This document shows, one piece after another, positions 35,801 through 43,535 of a stretch of DNA of 64,000 nucleotides. Source of the stretch: Mesorhizobium sp. WSM2240 (GTDB lineage: Bacteria; Pseudomonadota; Alphaproteobacteria; Rhizobiales; Rhizobiaceae); assembly GCF_040438645.1 (NCBI RefSeq), contig NZ_CP159255.1, positions 1 through 64,000 of the forward strand. The letters are read 5' to 3'. Made by a program: the position numbers and the translations under genes. Positions within the stretch are counted from its first letter, which is position 1, and each line of letters starts with the position of its first letter. The notes beneath the pieces were generated by a model that searched no databases, had not been told where the DNA came from, and worked only from the letters and a program-made list of their open reading frames with translations.

Positions 35801-37799
35801 CTTCCAGTTCACGATCGCGCCGGGCATTGTCCGCAGCGCGCGCCGCAGCGAGATAGTCCTCGACCAACGCGCCGGAGAATCCGGCGAACCGCTCCTCGCG
35901 CGCGAAGCGGTCGGCATCCTCTAGCCGCCCGGCTTGATGAGCCAGCCACTCCTCTTTGCGTCCATTGGCATCCCAATCGCGTGCGGCGCGCGCGACGCCT
36001 TCGAGAGCGACGAGCGCGGCGAAATCCTCATCTAGCCAACTTTGCAGCAATGCCCATTGCCGTAGCAGCGCCTCATGCACCGGCTCGATCGTCGTGTCGC
36101 CCTGCCGGACCAGCGTCGAGACTCCGTCGCCATCGGCGGAAGGTGCAAAGTCCTGCTCCGTCGACAGCAACCGCTCCGCCACCAGATGGCCGACAAGTGA
36201 CCGCGCGTCCTCCGGAATCTCTGACAACCGGGCCACTCGCCGACGCGGCGCCCCCGTATCGGGGTCGATGCCGGCAAGCCATGGGATGAGCGCGCGCCGG
36301 AGCAGCGCAAGTTTGGCAGCGCGGTCCCGCGGCACGGCCTGATCGGCGTCCGAGGCCTTGAGCGCCCGCTCCACCGCGGCCTCGATGGAGCCACGAATGC
36401 CGCCGATGTCGCGGTAATCGACGAGCCTAAGGTCGCCGTCGCCACCATGTTCCAGATAGAGCCTCTCCAGCGTGAAGGCAAGCAGCGGCAGTGCGTCCTT
36501 GCCGCCGCCCGCCTCGATGTCGGCAAGCAGCGCGGCCGTCAATGCCGGCTCGATCTTCAGCGCTCGCTTAGTGTCCTTCAGCCTCGCCACAGGCCCCTCA
36601 ATTACCGTCTGATAGGCTCCTTGCGGCATCGGAGGCAGCGACATCGTCGTCTGGCGCAGACCCTCCAGAGCGGTGGCAGTTTGCAGTTGCTCGTAGGAAT
36701 CGGAGCGGATGGTCACGAGGAGTATCACGCGCGGCGTCGGCAGCGTGATGACAGAAGCCAGCAGCACGAGGAGCGCATCGGCTTCGGCGCGCCCATCGGC
36801 GAGGAAGAGCTCCTCGCCTTGGTCGATGGCAATCACTATCGCCGGGGCCGCCGGCTGCAGCCCCCCGTCAAGCTTCGGAACGCGCAATGCCTCGGCAAGT
36901 TCGGCAAGCAGCGCCGCGAACGTTCCCGGGTGGCCGACTGTCGCCGCCTTTGCCCTCGCACGGCTCAGTTTCAGTCCGGCCAGGCGGAAGGCGCTTTCGA
37001 TAGACGCGAGCAGACCGCTTTCGCCAGTGATCGCGGCGCGCTCCGGTCGCAGCACCGGCAGCGGCAAGAAATTGCGGTCATCGCGGGCCATCCTCGGCAG
37101 GAGGCCGGCACGCAGGAAGGACGACTTACCCGCTCCTGACGCGCCGAGGATCGCGAGCAAGCGTGGCGAGGCTTCGTCGGCAAGGCCGCGCAGGCGGTCG
37201 AGAGCCTCGATGACAGGTGCCTCGCGGCCAAAGAAGATACCGGCGTCCTCCGCCTCCAGCGGCTTCATGCCGCGCCAAGGCGGCCGATTGCTATCGCTGT
37301 CGGGCGGCCAGGGGAAAAAGCGAGCGTCGAGGCCGGCCTTAGTCAGCCCAACCCTCAGTGAGGATAGGCCGGCCTTCGAAAAGGTAACGTGTTCCTCGCG
37401 GCCGTCCGGCAGTATGGAGCGAAACATCATATGATCCGCGCCGCCGGCTAGCCGTACCACTTGCCAGTTCGCCGTCAGGTCGGGCGGCAGGTCGGCAATC
37501 GGGATATCCTCGATAAGCACGCCGACCATACGCTTGTTCAGCCGGAGCGCTAGATTGAACTCTTTCAGGCACCAGCGCGATCCGAGCCAAGCGCTTGAAA
37601 CTAGGAACAGCACCGCCTCGCAGCGACTGGCGGCTTGGTTAAGCGCACGCTCCCAGCGCTCGCCGGCAACGATGCCGCGCTGGGGGTCGAGATCAAGAAA
37701 TAAATCGTCCCAGCCTTCGGCGACGAGAAAGTCGCGAAGCGCTGCCGCTGCGAAATTGTCAGCACTCGAATGACTGAGGAAGATCCGCGCCAAGCCCAC
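32802..37799 (-). CDS. TIR-nSTAND ATPase with Sel1-like repeats and an Rhs-like tail (1665 aa)
   Basis: Multidomain, defence-type protein. Residues 1-115 form a TIR domain (IFLSHSSADN; catalytic-type Glu80 in SRWCLKEF). Residues 185-480 are an nSTAND1-type ATPase (FFGREAPVIE; Walker A GASGAGKSSFLRAG, 219-232; Walker B-like AIVIAIDQGEELFL). A coiled coil and a membrane-like segment (RTLIGAIAASLLAVVAIGAL, about 687-706) follow. Sel1/TPR-like repeats occupy about 1180-1400 (YRRATEFGSGYALNAYAGFL). The end (about 1490-1560) carries YD/Rhs-like sequence (VDYDHMGRVVRAQF). Start is GTG 37799 with AGGA five bases upstream. It is coupled to an exported Rhs-like gene. TIR domains of this class can consume NAD; whether this one does is unproven. 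Confidence 0.8.
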   Translation of the reverse strand: MGLARIFLSHSSADNFAAAALRDFLVAEGWDDLFLDLDPQRGIVAGERWERALNQAASRCEAVLFLVSSAWLGSRWCLKEFNLALRLNKRMVGVLIEDIPIADLPPDLTANWQVVRLAGGADHMMFRSILPDGREEHVTFSKAGLSSLRVGLTKAGLDARFFPWPPDSDSNRPPWRGMKPLEAEDAGIFFGREAPVIEALDRLRGLADEASPRLLAILGASGAGKSSFLRAGLLPRMARDDRNFLPLPVLRPERAAITGESGLLASIESAFRLAGLKLSRARAKAATVGHPGTFAALLAELAEALRVPKLDGGLQPAAPAIVIAIDQGEELFLADGRAEADALLVLLASVITLPTPRVILLVTIRSDSYEQLQTATALEGLRQTTMSLPPMPQGAYQTVIEGPVARLKDTKRALKIEPALTAALLADIEAGGGKDALPLLAFTLERLYLEHGGDGDLRLVDYRDIGGIRGSIEAAVERALKASDADQAVPRDRAAKLALLRRALIPWLAGIDPDTGAPRRRVARLSEIPEDARSLVGHLVAERLLSTEQDFAPSADGDGVSTLVRQGDTTIEPVHEALLRQWALLQSWLDEDFAALVALEGVARAARDWDANGRKEEWLAHQAGRLEDADRFAREERFAGFSGALVEDYLAAARAADNARRDRELEEALQLAQAQRLAAERQKQVARRTLIGAIAASLLAVVAIGALVYALGQAQEATRQAQIATHERDRAVAERDRAELAERQAGDRNLERSIGISGAATEKAVKLAAQGLLEDSELSQALAAVILSAAGAIEASGEINGQIRSQLAAMADVNSASSETSTGRTRLAAGDVEFIASLHVRETGTVLVISNPLTESTASAQLPGEPVSLGIDRMNKTALLIRSNRLERWTVADGQLAMIGAIDIASAPFLTSKDLTVLGSSGRVFVLSAGQVWRIGKELPEKVATGAGITVADIAADDQGGIVATTEDGRILRGSERLELVSDQSGIARQIGERPRIRYNPHLDVASLSTDEEWRDVWLTFNVSYPPVDRDACEDRLSNSRGRYCVDMDEWLPAPSAYAPWIGVVAKGSTTPVFRGAGWPVELLTACHRLRRLNDGTIFEAGDALKRCDILEPAIEKSMSARPSSEGAKAIVADLLASAGASKSIDAAPAFSPFISKLPDGTIPEARLGHEREFGLDGRPASDTEAREAYEAAVAKGDTFAMYRLAVAIEDTDPERAVSLYRRATEFGSGYALNAYAGFLQEKSLATPQEIADHYRKAMTLGDNLRAPRNLALWLARHPELQRGGEETEESLYRLAATSGNPYAAVSLAGLLDTNQAKPASTGEANALWDFASTYLAEAAMVVAQRLEQEHEELDGDTSSDGKAKRDEKRRVSLHLMRMAARDGWAEAFDRLAERALLEGGYVAEADAAFLSLRAQQRGMRTAAIRIAHILERRGAAGDAVQRWAALAKQAGRRPPIGLALAYAGPQADLRRRLLANQPIPEVPIRRRRDEMGRITRAFSQGRQIEVDYDHMGRVVRAQFRPAEGKSVLYSVARDEREGLARLVGNSETLATVTYDRERFPTRIATEAGTFTLEVLQEKQISRDILVTIGGDKFKFALSGGPTSVDLRPFDPGKDDREARRRAAEALKALRKTLEPLASEPLFKDILLQPEATTFVEALLKALET

Positions 37800-38290
37800 A
37801 CGTTCCTACGTCGCCTTCAGCCGTCACAGTAATCGTAACGGTTATGGCCCGCAACGGGGGAGGATCACCTCCGTAAAACGTCGTTGTCGATGACCGCTCG
37901 CGGCCCCCGCCTGTCTGATAATATCCGAACCAGTGGAGCTCTCTCTCTCTCATCAACATCACAAGTGTCCACTATCCAGCAAATGGACACAATTCGTGTG
38001 ATCGTCGCAGCGCCGGAAGACGCCTCAGGCCGGACGCTTACGCTGCAAAACATGCACGAAAACGACGGCGATGACGGCTCGGAAGGCAGAACCTCTCGCG
38101 GTCCCTGACCGTCCCAATGAGAGCTATTTGGCAGCCGGCAACCCGACGGACCTTTGCGTGGGCTCCCCGGACTTCAGCATCCAGCAGGGCGCCCGGCACG
38201 AGCACTTAACAAACATCATGCCGGTTATCGAGCAGACTATGTGGGCGGCAGCCACTTCACCGGACGGGGTTGATAGCACCGACGCCCGGC
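37800..38290. other. 490-base gap without a convincing gene
   Basis: Upstream region of the TIR-STAND gene. Only short frames on both strands, none with a ribosome site or recognisable family. It should hold the promoter of the TIR-Rhs operon. Confidence 0.4.
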
Positions 38291-38600
38291 GCTAAGCCAT
38301 CGCCCGCCTTGCCAAAGCCGAAGGACTTGACTTCGGCGGCGAGTTTACCAACGTCGAGCCGGGAAGGGCACGATGCATCGCTAGGCGATCTCGGTTCACC
38401 AAGGCATGCCAGCGGCCAAGCGCAACCACGGCTTGGTGGCCGGCAGGAAGTACGGATTAGCAGCGACGTCACCTTCATTGCCGGCCTCTTGGCGAAACAC
38501 ATCCCGTTCGCCGCCGCAGCGCGGTGCCCCTGTACTCGAGGAGTAGACAGCTCCGGCAGGCTGCCAAAGCAGCAGCCTGATTAGTCTTCTCCTGTAAGCG
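38290..38600 (+). pseudogene. Serine-recombinase (resolvase) relic
   Basis: Broken pieces match the small serine recombinases of mobile elements: AIARLAKAEGLDFGGEFTNV near 38296 and, in another frame, SSDVTFIAGLLAKHIPF at 38464-38508 (family pattern RDVxFIAGLMAxxVPF). Frameshifts separate the parts and stops interrupt them. The catalytic N-terminus and the C-terminal HTH are missing or unreadable. Confidence 0.55.
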
Positions 38601-38746
38601 GCGCAGTCCAATGCAGGGCAACTTGGACGCTTTTGCCCGTTCCTAAGTCACCCATCAATTCAGGCCCTAATCGTAAGCCCGGCACTCAGGCATATCGATC
38701 TTCACCTACCGGCCAGATGGACGGTAGGCACAAGAACTGCCGCTTA

Positions 38747-38764
38747 GACGCCGTTTGGAAAATC
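38747..38764 (+). repeat. Left terminal inverted repeat of the IS5-family element
   Basis: GACGCCGTTTGGAAAATC; pairs with the right end at 39635-39652 with three mismatches. The TTA duplication is just outside at 38744-38746. Confidence 0.8.
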
Positions 38765-38838
38765 GAGGGGGTGGGGTTTTGCGGTGAAGCGATTTATGAT
38801 TCAAGCTCTGGATGTGGACCGAGCAGAGCCGCGGGCGA

Positions 38839-39636
38839 ATGGCCAAGATCGCCAAGAAAACCAAGCGCTACCCATCCGATTTGACGGACGAGGAATGGGA
38901 GCAGATCGCTCCGCTAATGCCCAAGCCCGGGCGTCGCGGCCGTCCGCGCGAGGTTGAATTCCGGGAAGTGATCAATGCCGTGCGCTACCTGGTCCGTTCC
39001 GGTTGCGGTTGGCGGATGCTGCCGATCCATTGCGGGCCGTGGCAGACGGTCTACGGCTGGTTCCGAGAGTTGGCGCGGCGCTTTCTGTTCCAAACCATCC
39101 ACGACGTGGCGCTGATGCTGGATCGCGAGCGGGCTGGGCGCGAGGCCAGTCCCACAGCTGGCGTGATGGACAGCCAGCCGGTCAAGGCGCCGCAAGCTGA
39201 AACAAGGGGTTACGACGCCGGCAAGAAGATTGTCGGCCGCAAGCGACACATTGCCGTCGATACCGATGGGCGGCTCTTGATGGTCAACCTCACCACCGTC
39301 GACATCTCCGACAGTGCCGGGGCTCAGGCGGTCCTGGACGGCATCCGCAAGCGATAGCCCTGGGTGAAACATCTGTTCGCCGACAGCGCCTATGACCGGC
39401 TGAAGCTCATGGACAAAGCCGCCTATCTCGACTTCGTGGTCGAGATCATCCGTCGATCCGACGACCAGAAGGGGTTCGAGGTCCTGCCCCGCCGCTGGGT
39501 CGTCGAGCGCACCTTCGGATGGATGACGCGCTGGCGACGCCTCGTGCGCGATTATGAACAGCGCATCGATGTCTCTCACGCCATGATCCTCGTCGCCATG
39601 GGTGGAAACCTCATCCGACGAAATGCCCATCCCTGA
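38839..39636 (+). pseudogene. IS5-family DDE transposase interrupted by an in-frame stop
   Basis: The frame starts MAKIAKKTKRYPSDLTDEEW and carries DDE-type motifs: VMDSQPVKAP with an Asp and KIVGRKRHIAVDTDGRLL (first half), then LFADSAYDRL and RRWVVERTFGWMTRWRRLVR (second half, with the YREK-like Glu/Arg). A TAG at 39355-39357 separates them; both halves are in the same frame, so a single nonsense mutation or a readthrough stop is implied. As coded, an active enzyme needs suppression. Confidence 0.8.
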
Positions 39637-39652
39637 TTTTCAAAACGGATTC
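39635..39652 (-). repeat. Right terminal inverted repeat of the IS5-family element
   Basis: Read on the minus strand GAATCCGTTTTGAAAATC, matching the left end in 15 of 18 positions. The other TTA copy follows at 39653-39655. Confidence 0.8.
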
Positions 39653-40255
39653 TTAGTGGCCTGAGCCCGAGTCGGCTGGCCCGAGAGTCGAAATACTTTG
39701 CACGCAAAATCCCGATTGAACCGCAAGATCGGCGAACTCGCGCGTTGCGTCGGTCGGCCCACGAACGGCACCATCCCAAGCGATCACGGCGAGTCGTCGC
39801 CGCGGAATTTCTCCCTCAGCCAACGTAGTTGCTTCGGCGATGATCGCACGGTTCGTTGCCGCGTATGCGGTCGTGTCGTCGTCAGAAGCATTGAGAATTA
39901 CGAGATCTCCGCGCGACTGAGCAGTAGCTACTAGACCGTCGAATAAACTACCCCAGAACTCGGGGTGTGGTCTGTCGATGACCGACGTTCTGCGGAAGTG
40001 TTCCGGCGCAAAGGGCAGAACGATGCGTGTTCTGATCTCCAAGGCATCAGCCGCCTGAAGCATAGTCAAGTCGCTGCCGCAGGCGCCTGACGCTACAACA
40101 GCAATTGGGCGCTCCCGAGATAACAAGGCGGTCAGTGCTTGTTGTACGGTCGGAACGCTTTCGAATGGAAAACGCACCACAAGAGAGTCTGCAACGTCTG
40201 TGCGTCTCCCTGCGAAAGCAATTACGCTGTCGGTCGCTTTGCTGGCGACGCTCAT
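39653..40255 (-). CDS. SLOG-like nucleotide-sensing domain protein (200 aa)
   Basis: Single-domain Rossmann-like protein resembling the LSDAT/SLOG superfamily, thought to bind nucleotide-type signals in conflict systems. Visible: N-terminal VIAFAGRRTD, then ASGACGSDLTMLQAADAL, IRTRIVLPFAPEHFRRTSV and a helix with FDGLVATAQSRGDL. Start ATG 40255 has no strong ribosome site. The gene diverges from a patatin-like phospholipase (57-base gap between starts). Its TAA stop coincides with the duplicated target of the IS5 element, leaving the protein intact. Family call from pattern; the ligand is unknown. Confidence 0.6.
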   Translation of the reverse strand: MSVASKATDSVIAFAGRRTDVADSLVVRFPFESVPTVQQALTALLSRERPIAVVASGACGSDLTMLQAADALEIRTRIVLPFAPEHFRRTSVIDRPHPEFWGSLFDGLVATAQSRGDLVILNASDDDTTAYAATNRAIIAEATTLAEGEIPRRRLAVIAWDGAVRGPTDATREFADLAVQSGFCVQSISTLGPADSGSGH

Positions 40256-40312
40256 GATACCAGGCCCGGTTCAACTGATTGACAAACTATCGACGTATCG
40301 GCCTGGAGTAAA

Positions 40313-41617
40313 TTGATCTGTCTGGGCAGAGACTTCGAAGCCCTTGCATCAACCCCCTTCAGTCGAGAGTTCGAGATCAAATATGGGTGGATCTTGATTT
40401 TACCGAAGGCGGGTGGCATATCTGCCTTGCATTCCTATACTTTTCAAAAGCATTTAGTTATTCGAACTAGCAAGGAGTTCCTCCTGAACCTTTTGCAACG
40501 ATTACAATCCGCTGGTCCAAAACGCATTCTCGCGCTTGACGGCGGCGGCATTAGGGGCGCGTTGACCCTGGGCTACCTTAAGCGCATCGAAGACATCCTG
40601 CGAAAATCACATGGTCGGCGGGATTTGGTGTTGGCAGACTACTTCGACTTGATCGGAGGGACCAGCACTGGTGCGATCATTGCCGCTGCACTTGCCACCG
40701 GCATGAGTGCCCACGAGGTCGAGGCGATTTACCTCGATTTCGGGGGAGAGGTGTTCAATGACCGGCAGGATAGCCTCGGGTTGCCACGCCTTGGTCTGCT
40801 GCGCGGCCGGTATAATGCGGAGCCGCTCCGCCGCAAGCTAAAGGAATATTTCGGGGATCGGACCCTTGGAGACAGTTCGATCCGCACAGGGCTTTGCATT
40901 GTGACGAAGCGCGCAGACACCAACAGCACCTGGCCGTTGCTGAATCATCCGGAGGGGCGTTACTACGAGAAAAACCGTCCAATCCTACTGCGCCGGGCCG
41001 TACGTGCGAGCACGGCCGCGCCAACCTATTTTGATCCCGAGAAGCTTAATATCGGCGGTGGCGTCCGTGGCGCGTTCGTCGATGGTGGCGTGAGCCTGCA
41101 CAACAACCCCGCGCTGCTCCTCTTTCTCATCGCCACGCTGAAGGGCTTCCCTTTCCGCTGGCCCACGGGCGAAGGCAAGCTGCTCCTTGTTTCTGTTGGA
41201 ACCGGTTATTGGAACGAGGCGTCCAGCTTTGACCGGGTTATGAACGCGCGATTGTGGAACTGGGCTTCAAGTGTACCTAGCATGTTGATGGACGATGCTA
41301 CCTGGCTCAACCAGCTTCTCTTGCAGTACCTCGCCGCCAGCCCGACCGCGACAGCAATAGACAGCGAAGTAGGAAGCCTGGGCGATGATTTGTTGGGCGA
41401 CCAACCGGCACTAACGTATCTGCGCTACAACGCACTGCTCGAGGAGGGTGCACTACGCGAGCTCGGACTAGGCGAACTCGCTTTGCGCGCCGAACAATTG
41501 CGGGATATGAGCCGCGCCGAGAGCCGCCACGACCTCAACCTGATCGGCACGAAGGCCGCTAACAGGATGGTTGATGACGTTCATTTCTCGCCAAAATTCG
41601 ATGTCCGATGCAGCTAA
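40313..41617 (+). CDS. Patatin-like phospholipase
   Basis: Lipid acyl hydrolase of the patatin/CapV type. The glycine-rich oxyanion motif DGGGIRGALT (about residues 76-85), nucleophile elbow IGGTSTGAII (about 121-130, Ser in GxSxG) and the catalytic Asp in FVDGGVSLHNNP (about 253-264) are all present. No signal peptide, so it acts inside the cell, where it would attack membranes. The frame from 40313 starts with TTG and no internal ATG occurs before the DGG motif, so the start is uncertain. Divergent from a SLOG-like gene. Patatin effectors are known in CBASS and other defence systems, but no cGAS-like gene is visible here. Confidence 0.85.
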   Translation: MICLGRDFEALASTPFSREFEIKYGWILILPKAGGISALHSYTFQKHLVIRTSKEFLLNLLQRLQSAGPKRILALDGGGIRGALTLGYLKRIEDILRKSHGRRDLVLADYFDLIGGTSTGAIIAAALATGMSAHEVEAIYLDFGGEVFNDRQDSLGLPRLGLLRGRYNAEPLRRKLKEYFGDRTLGDSSIRTGLCIVTKRADTNSTWPLLNHPEGRYYEKNRPILLRRAVRASTAAPTYFDPEKLNIGGGVRGAFVDGGVSLHNNPALLLFLIATLKGFPFRWPTGEGKLLLVSVGTGYWNEASSFDRVMNARLWNWASSVPSMLMDDATWLNQLLLQYLAASPTATAIDSEVGSLGDDLLGDQPALTYLRYNALLEEGALRELGLGELALRAEQLRDMSRAESRHDLNLIGTKAANRMVDDVHFSPKFDVRCS

Positions 41618-41627
41618 CCCGTCCTAT

Positions 41628-42642
41628 TCATGAGCCTTGTGGTTCGAGCGCCGCTGAGCGTTCGATCATGCATGTATGAGGCGTCTTTTTCACCGCAGCT
41701 GGGACTGGACTTTGGAACGCGCTGGAGGGTCTGGGTTTGGGCGGGGCCTTGATGCCCCGGCGCTCATGGTGCTGCGGGCTGCAGCTGGCCTCGGGACAGG
41801 CGGCGGCGAAGGCCAGGCGGATGCGCGAGACGGTTTCGATGACGCGGGCGCCGAGCTTGAGGAGCCTGAGCCGCAGCGTGGCGAACTCGGCGTTGCTGAG
41901 ATGATCGGTTTTGGGCACCGCCTCGCGCAGGGTGAGCATGAGCAGGACGAGGCGCACCTGGTTGGCAATCGGTGAGCGGCAGCTGGTGCGGTCGGAGGCA
42001 AGCTGGCTCTTGTGCATCTTGATCAGGTTTTCGGCCTGGCCACGGGCGCAGTAGATCACGTCGTAGACATGCGCGGCGGAGCCTTTGTCGAAATTGGTGA
42101 CGACGAAGCGGATGTCGAGGCCGCGGGTGGTTGCCTCGATGCGGGCGCAGACGCGACGTTGCGTCTTCCAGGATTTCGCCTTGTATCGGCTCTCGGCATA
42201 ACCGCGCAGCACCGGCTTCTGCTCGAGCGCGCGGCGGGTGCGGATATCGTCGGCGGCTTCATCAACGAGACGCTGGAGAACCTTGTTGCCGGGCAATCCG
42301 AAGAGGTAGTCGAGCGCATTGTTCTCGCGCCAGGCCATGACCTGCGCCCGGCCATAGTGGCCGTCGCCGCGGACCAGGATGCGGGTGGCCGGCCAGCGGG
42401 CGCGGATGCGCCGGACAAGCCGGCGCAGATGCCCGCAGGATCTCCTTGCCCGTCGGGGTCTTGCCAGGACGCAGGATCACGGCGACCGGACGTCCGGTCG
42501 CGGCGTCATAGATGTGGATCGGCAGGAAGCAGCGCTCGTCGTGATGGGCGTTGAAGAGCGAGAGCTGCTGATGGCCGTGAGCGGTCATAGCCGACGTGGT
42601 ATCGAGGCTCGGAAGCCGACCTCGAGCAACAGGAAGGGCCAT
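41628..42642 (-). mobile_element. IS1380-family transposase fragment, frameshifted
   Basis: Two minus-strand frames join by a shift near 42430: DTTSAMTAHGHQQLSLFNAH, DERCFLPIHIYDAATGRPVA and LRPGKTPTGKEI in the first; LDYLFGLPGNKVLQRLVDEA, GLDIRFVVTNFDKGSAAHVY and LIKMHKSQLASDRTSC in the second. Both belong to IS1380-family transposases. The N-terminal third and the terminal repeats are missing, so it is a scrap inserted behind the patatin gene. Confidence 0.75.
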
Positions 42643-42833
42643 GACCCGAAGCGGTCATCTGCCGAACTTCACGTAGAACGGCCACGGGCGGTAATCGGAT
42701 ACTCGATCCGCTTGGCGCCATACGACCCTTGGGCAATCGATAACGTGGGGAGTACTGCGGAAATCGTGGTCAGATCGCCACGACCGTGATATTTACTGAG
42801 AATTGGCCGTCCAGTTGCTTGTGAGGATCATTT

Positions 42834-43535
42834 GTGGATCGCTCAGTAGTCCCTATGATGGTACTTAATGGCGTCGTTCTGGGTTTTTTCGTTGCGTTTT
42901 CGAGAGAACCAATTGCGGGCGCCGTTGTGGGCGGCCTACTTTCCCTCGTTACGGCAGTGGGACTCTTCTTTCTTCAGGTCAAGGATGGGTTAGCGACGAA
43001 CGCACGTTTGACCCGCACCACGTCGGCCGTAATGGTGGCTTTCTACGCGGCCCTGATGGTCAGCGTGATTTCGTTCACGCTCGCCCTACCGTGGCTCCCG
43101 TCAAACCTCGACACCAAGCGCGACGTGATCGAACGCTTTCTTGCTCGATCGGGAATCAACGAGCTCGAAATCGGCAAAAAAACCTACCAGCTGGCAACTG
43201 AGGGGCGTGCTGCTGCTACGGCGCTGGTTCTTGGGTCCGAAGATTTCGTAGAAGAAGCGAATTGGCTCAGGACGTTCGGCCAGGGGGGCCGGAGGCCCGC
43301 GCCCCAGGCAACATATATCGGTGGCCCATATTGCGACATGCTCGCGGCTGCCGAGCAGACACAACGCGTCGACCCCGCTAAGCTGCAGCAGCTCGACGCA
43401 GCCACAAACGACAGGGGGCCGAAACTGGCTGCACGCCTCTTGCTTGCGATCGATGATCCCGCACAGCTTGCTCGAGCAATCGATAGGGTACAAGCGGAGT
43501 TCTGCAACACGAGCGGCGAGGATGTCGCAAAGTGA
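42834..43535 (+). CDS. Membrane protein at the start of the protease operon
   Basis: GTG 42834 begins a 233-aa protein with three likely membrane segments in its first 90 residues (MVLNGVVLGFFVAFS; GAVVGGLLSLVTAVGLFFLQ; SAVMVAFYAALMVSVISFTL) and a soluble C-terminal domain beyond residue 95. No known family. Its end overlaps the start of the trypsin-like protease by four bases (GTGA), so the two are probably translated together, and it may tether or feed the protease to the membrane. Confidence 0.6.
   Translation: MDRSVVPMMVLNGVVLGFFVAFSREPIAGAVVGGLLSLVTAVGLFFLQVKDGLATNARLTRTTSAVMVAFYAALMVSVISFTLALPWLPSNLDTKRDVIERFLARSGINELEIGKKTYQLATEGRAAATALVLGSEDFVEEANWLRTFGQGGRRPAPQATYIGGPYCDMLAAAEQTQRVDPAKLQQLDAATNDRGPKLAARLLLAIDDPAQLARAIDRVQAEFCNTSGEDVAK

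Larger units (their letters stand above)
38747..39652 (+). mobile_element. IS5-family (IS427-group) insertion sequence, 906 bp
   Basis: The element is bounded by 18-bp inverted repeats (15 of 18 matching) and flanked by a 3-bp TTA target duplication (38744-38746 and 39653-39655), the TNA type made by IS427-group elements. It contains one transposase frame interrupted by an in-frame stop. The right-hand TTA is, on the minus strand, the TAA stop codon of the SLOG-like gene, so the element landed exactly on that stop and regenerated it. Confidence 0.85.
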
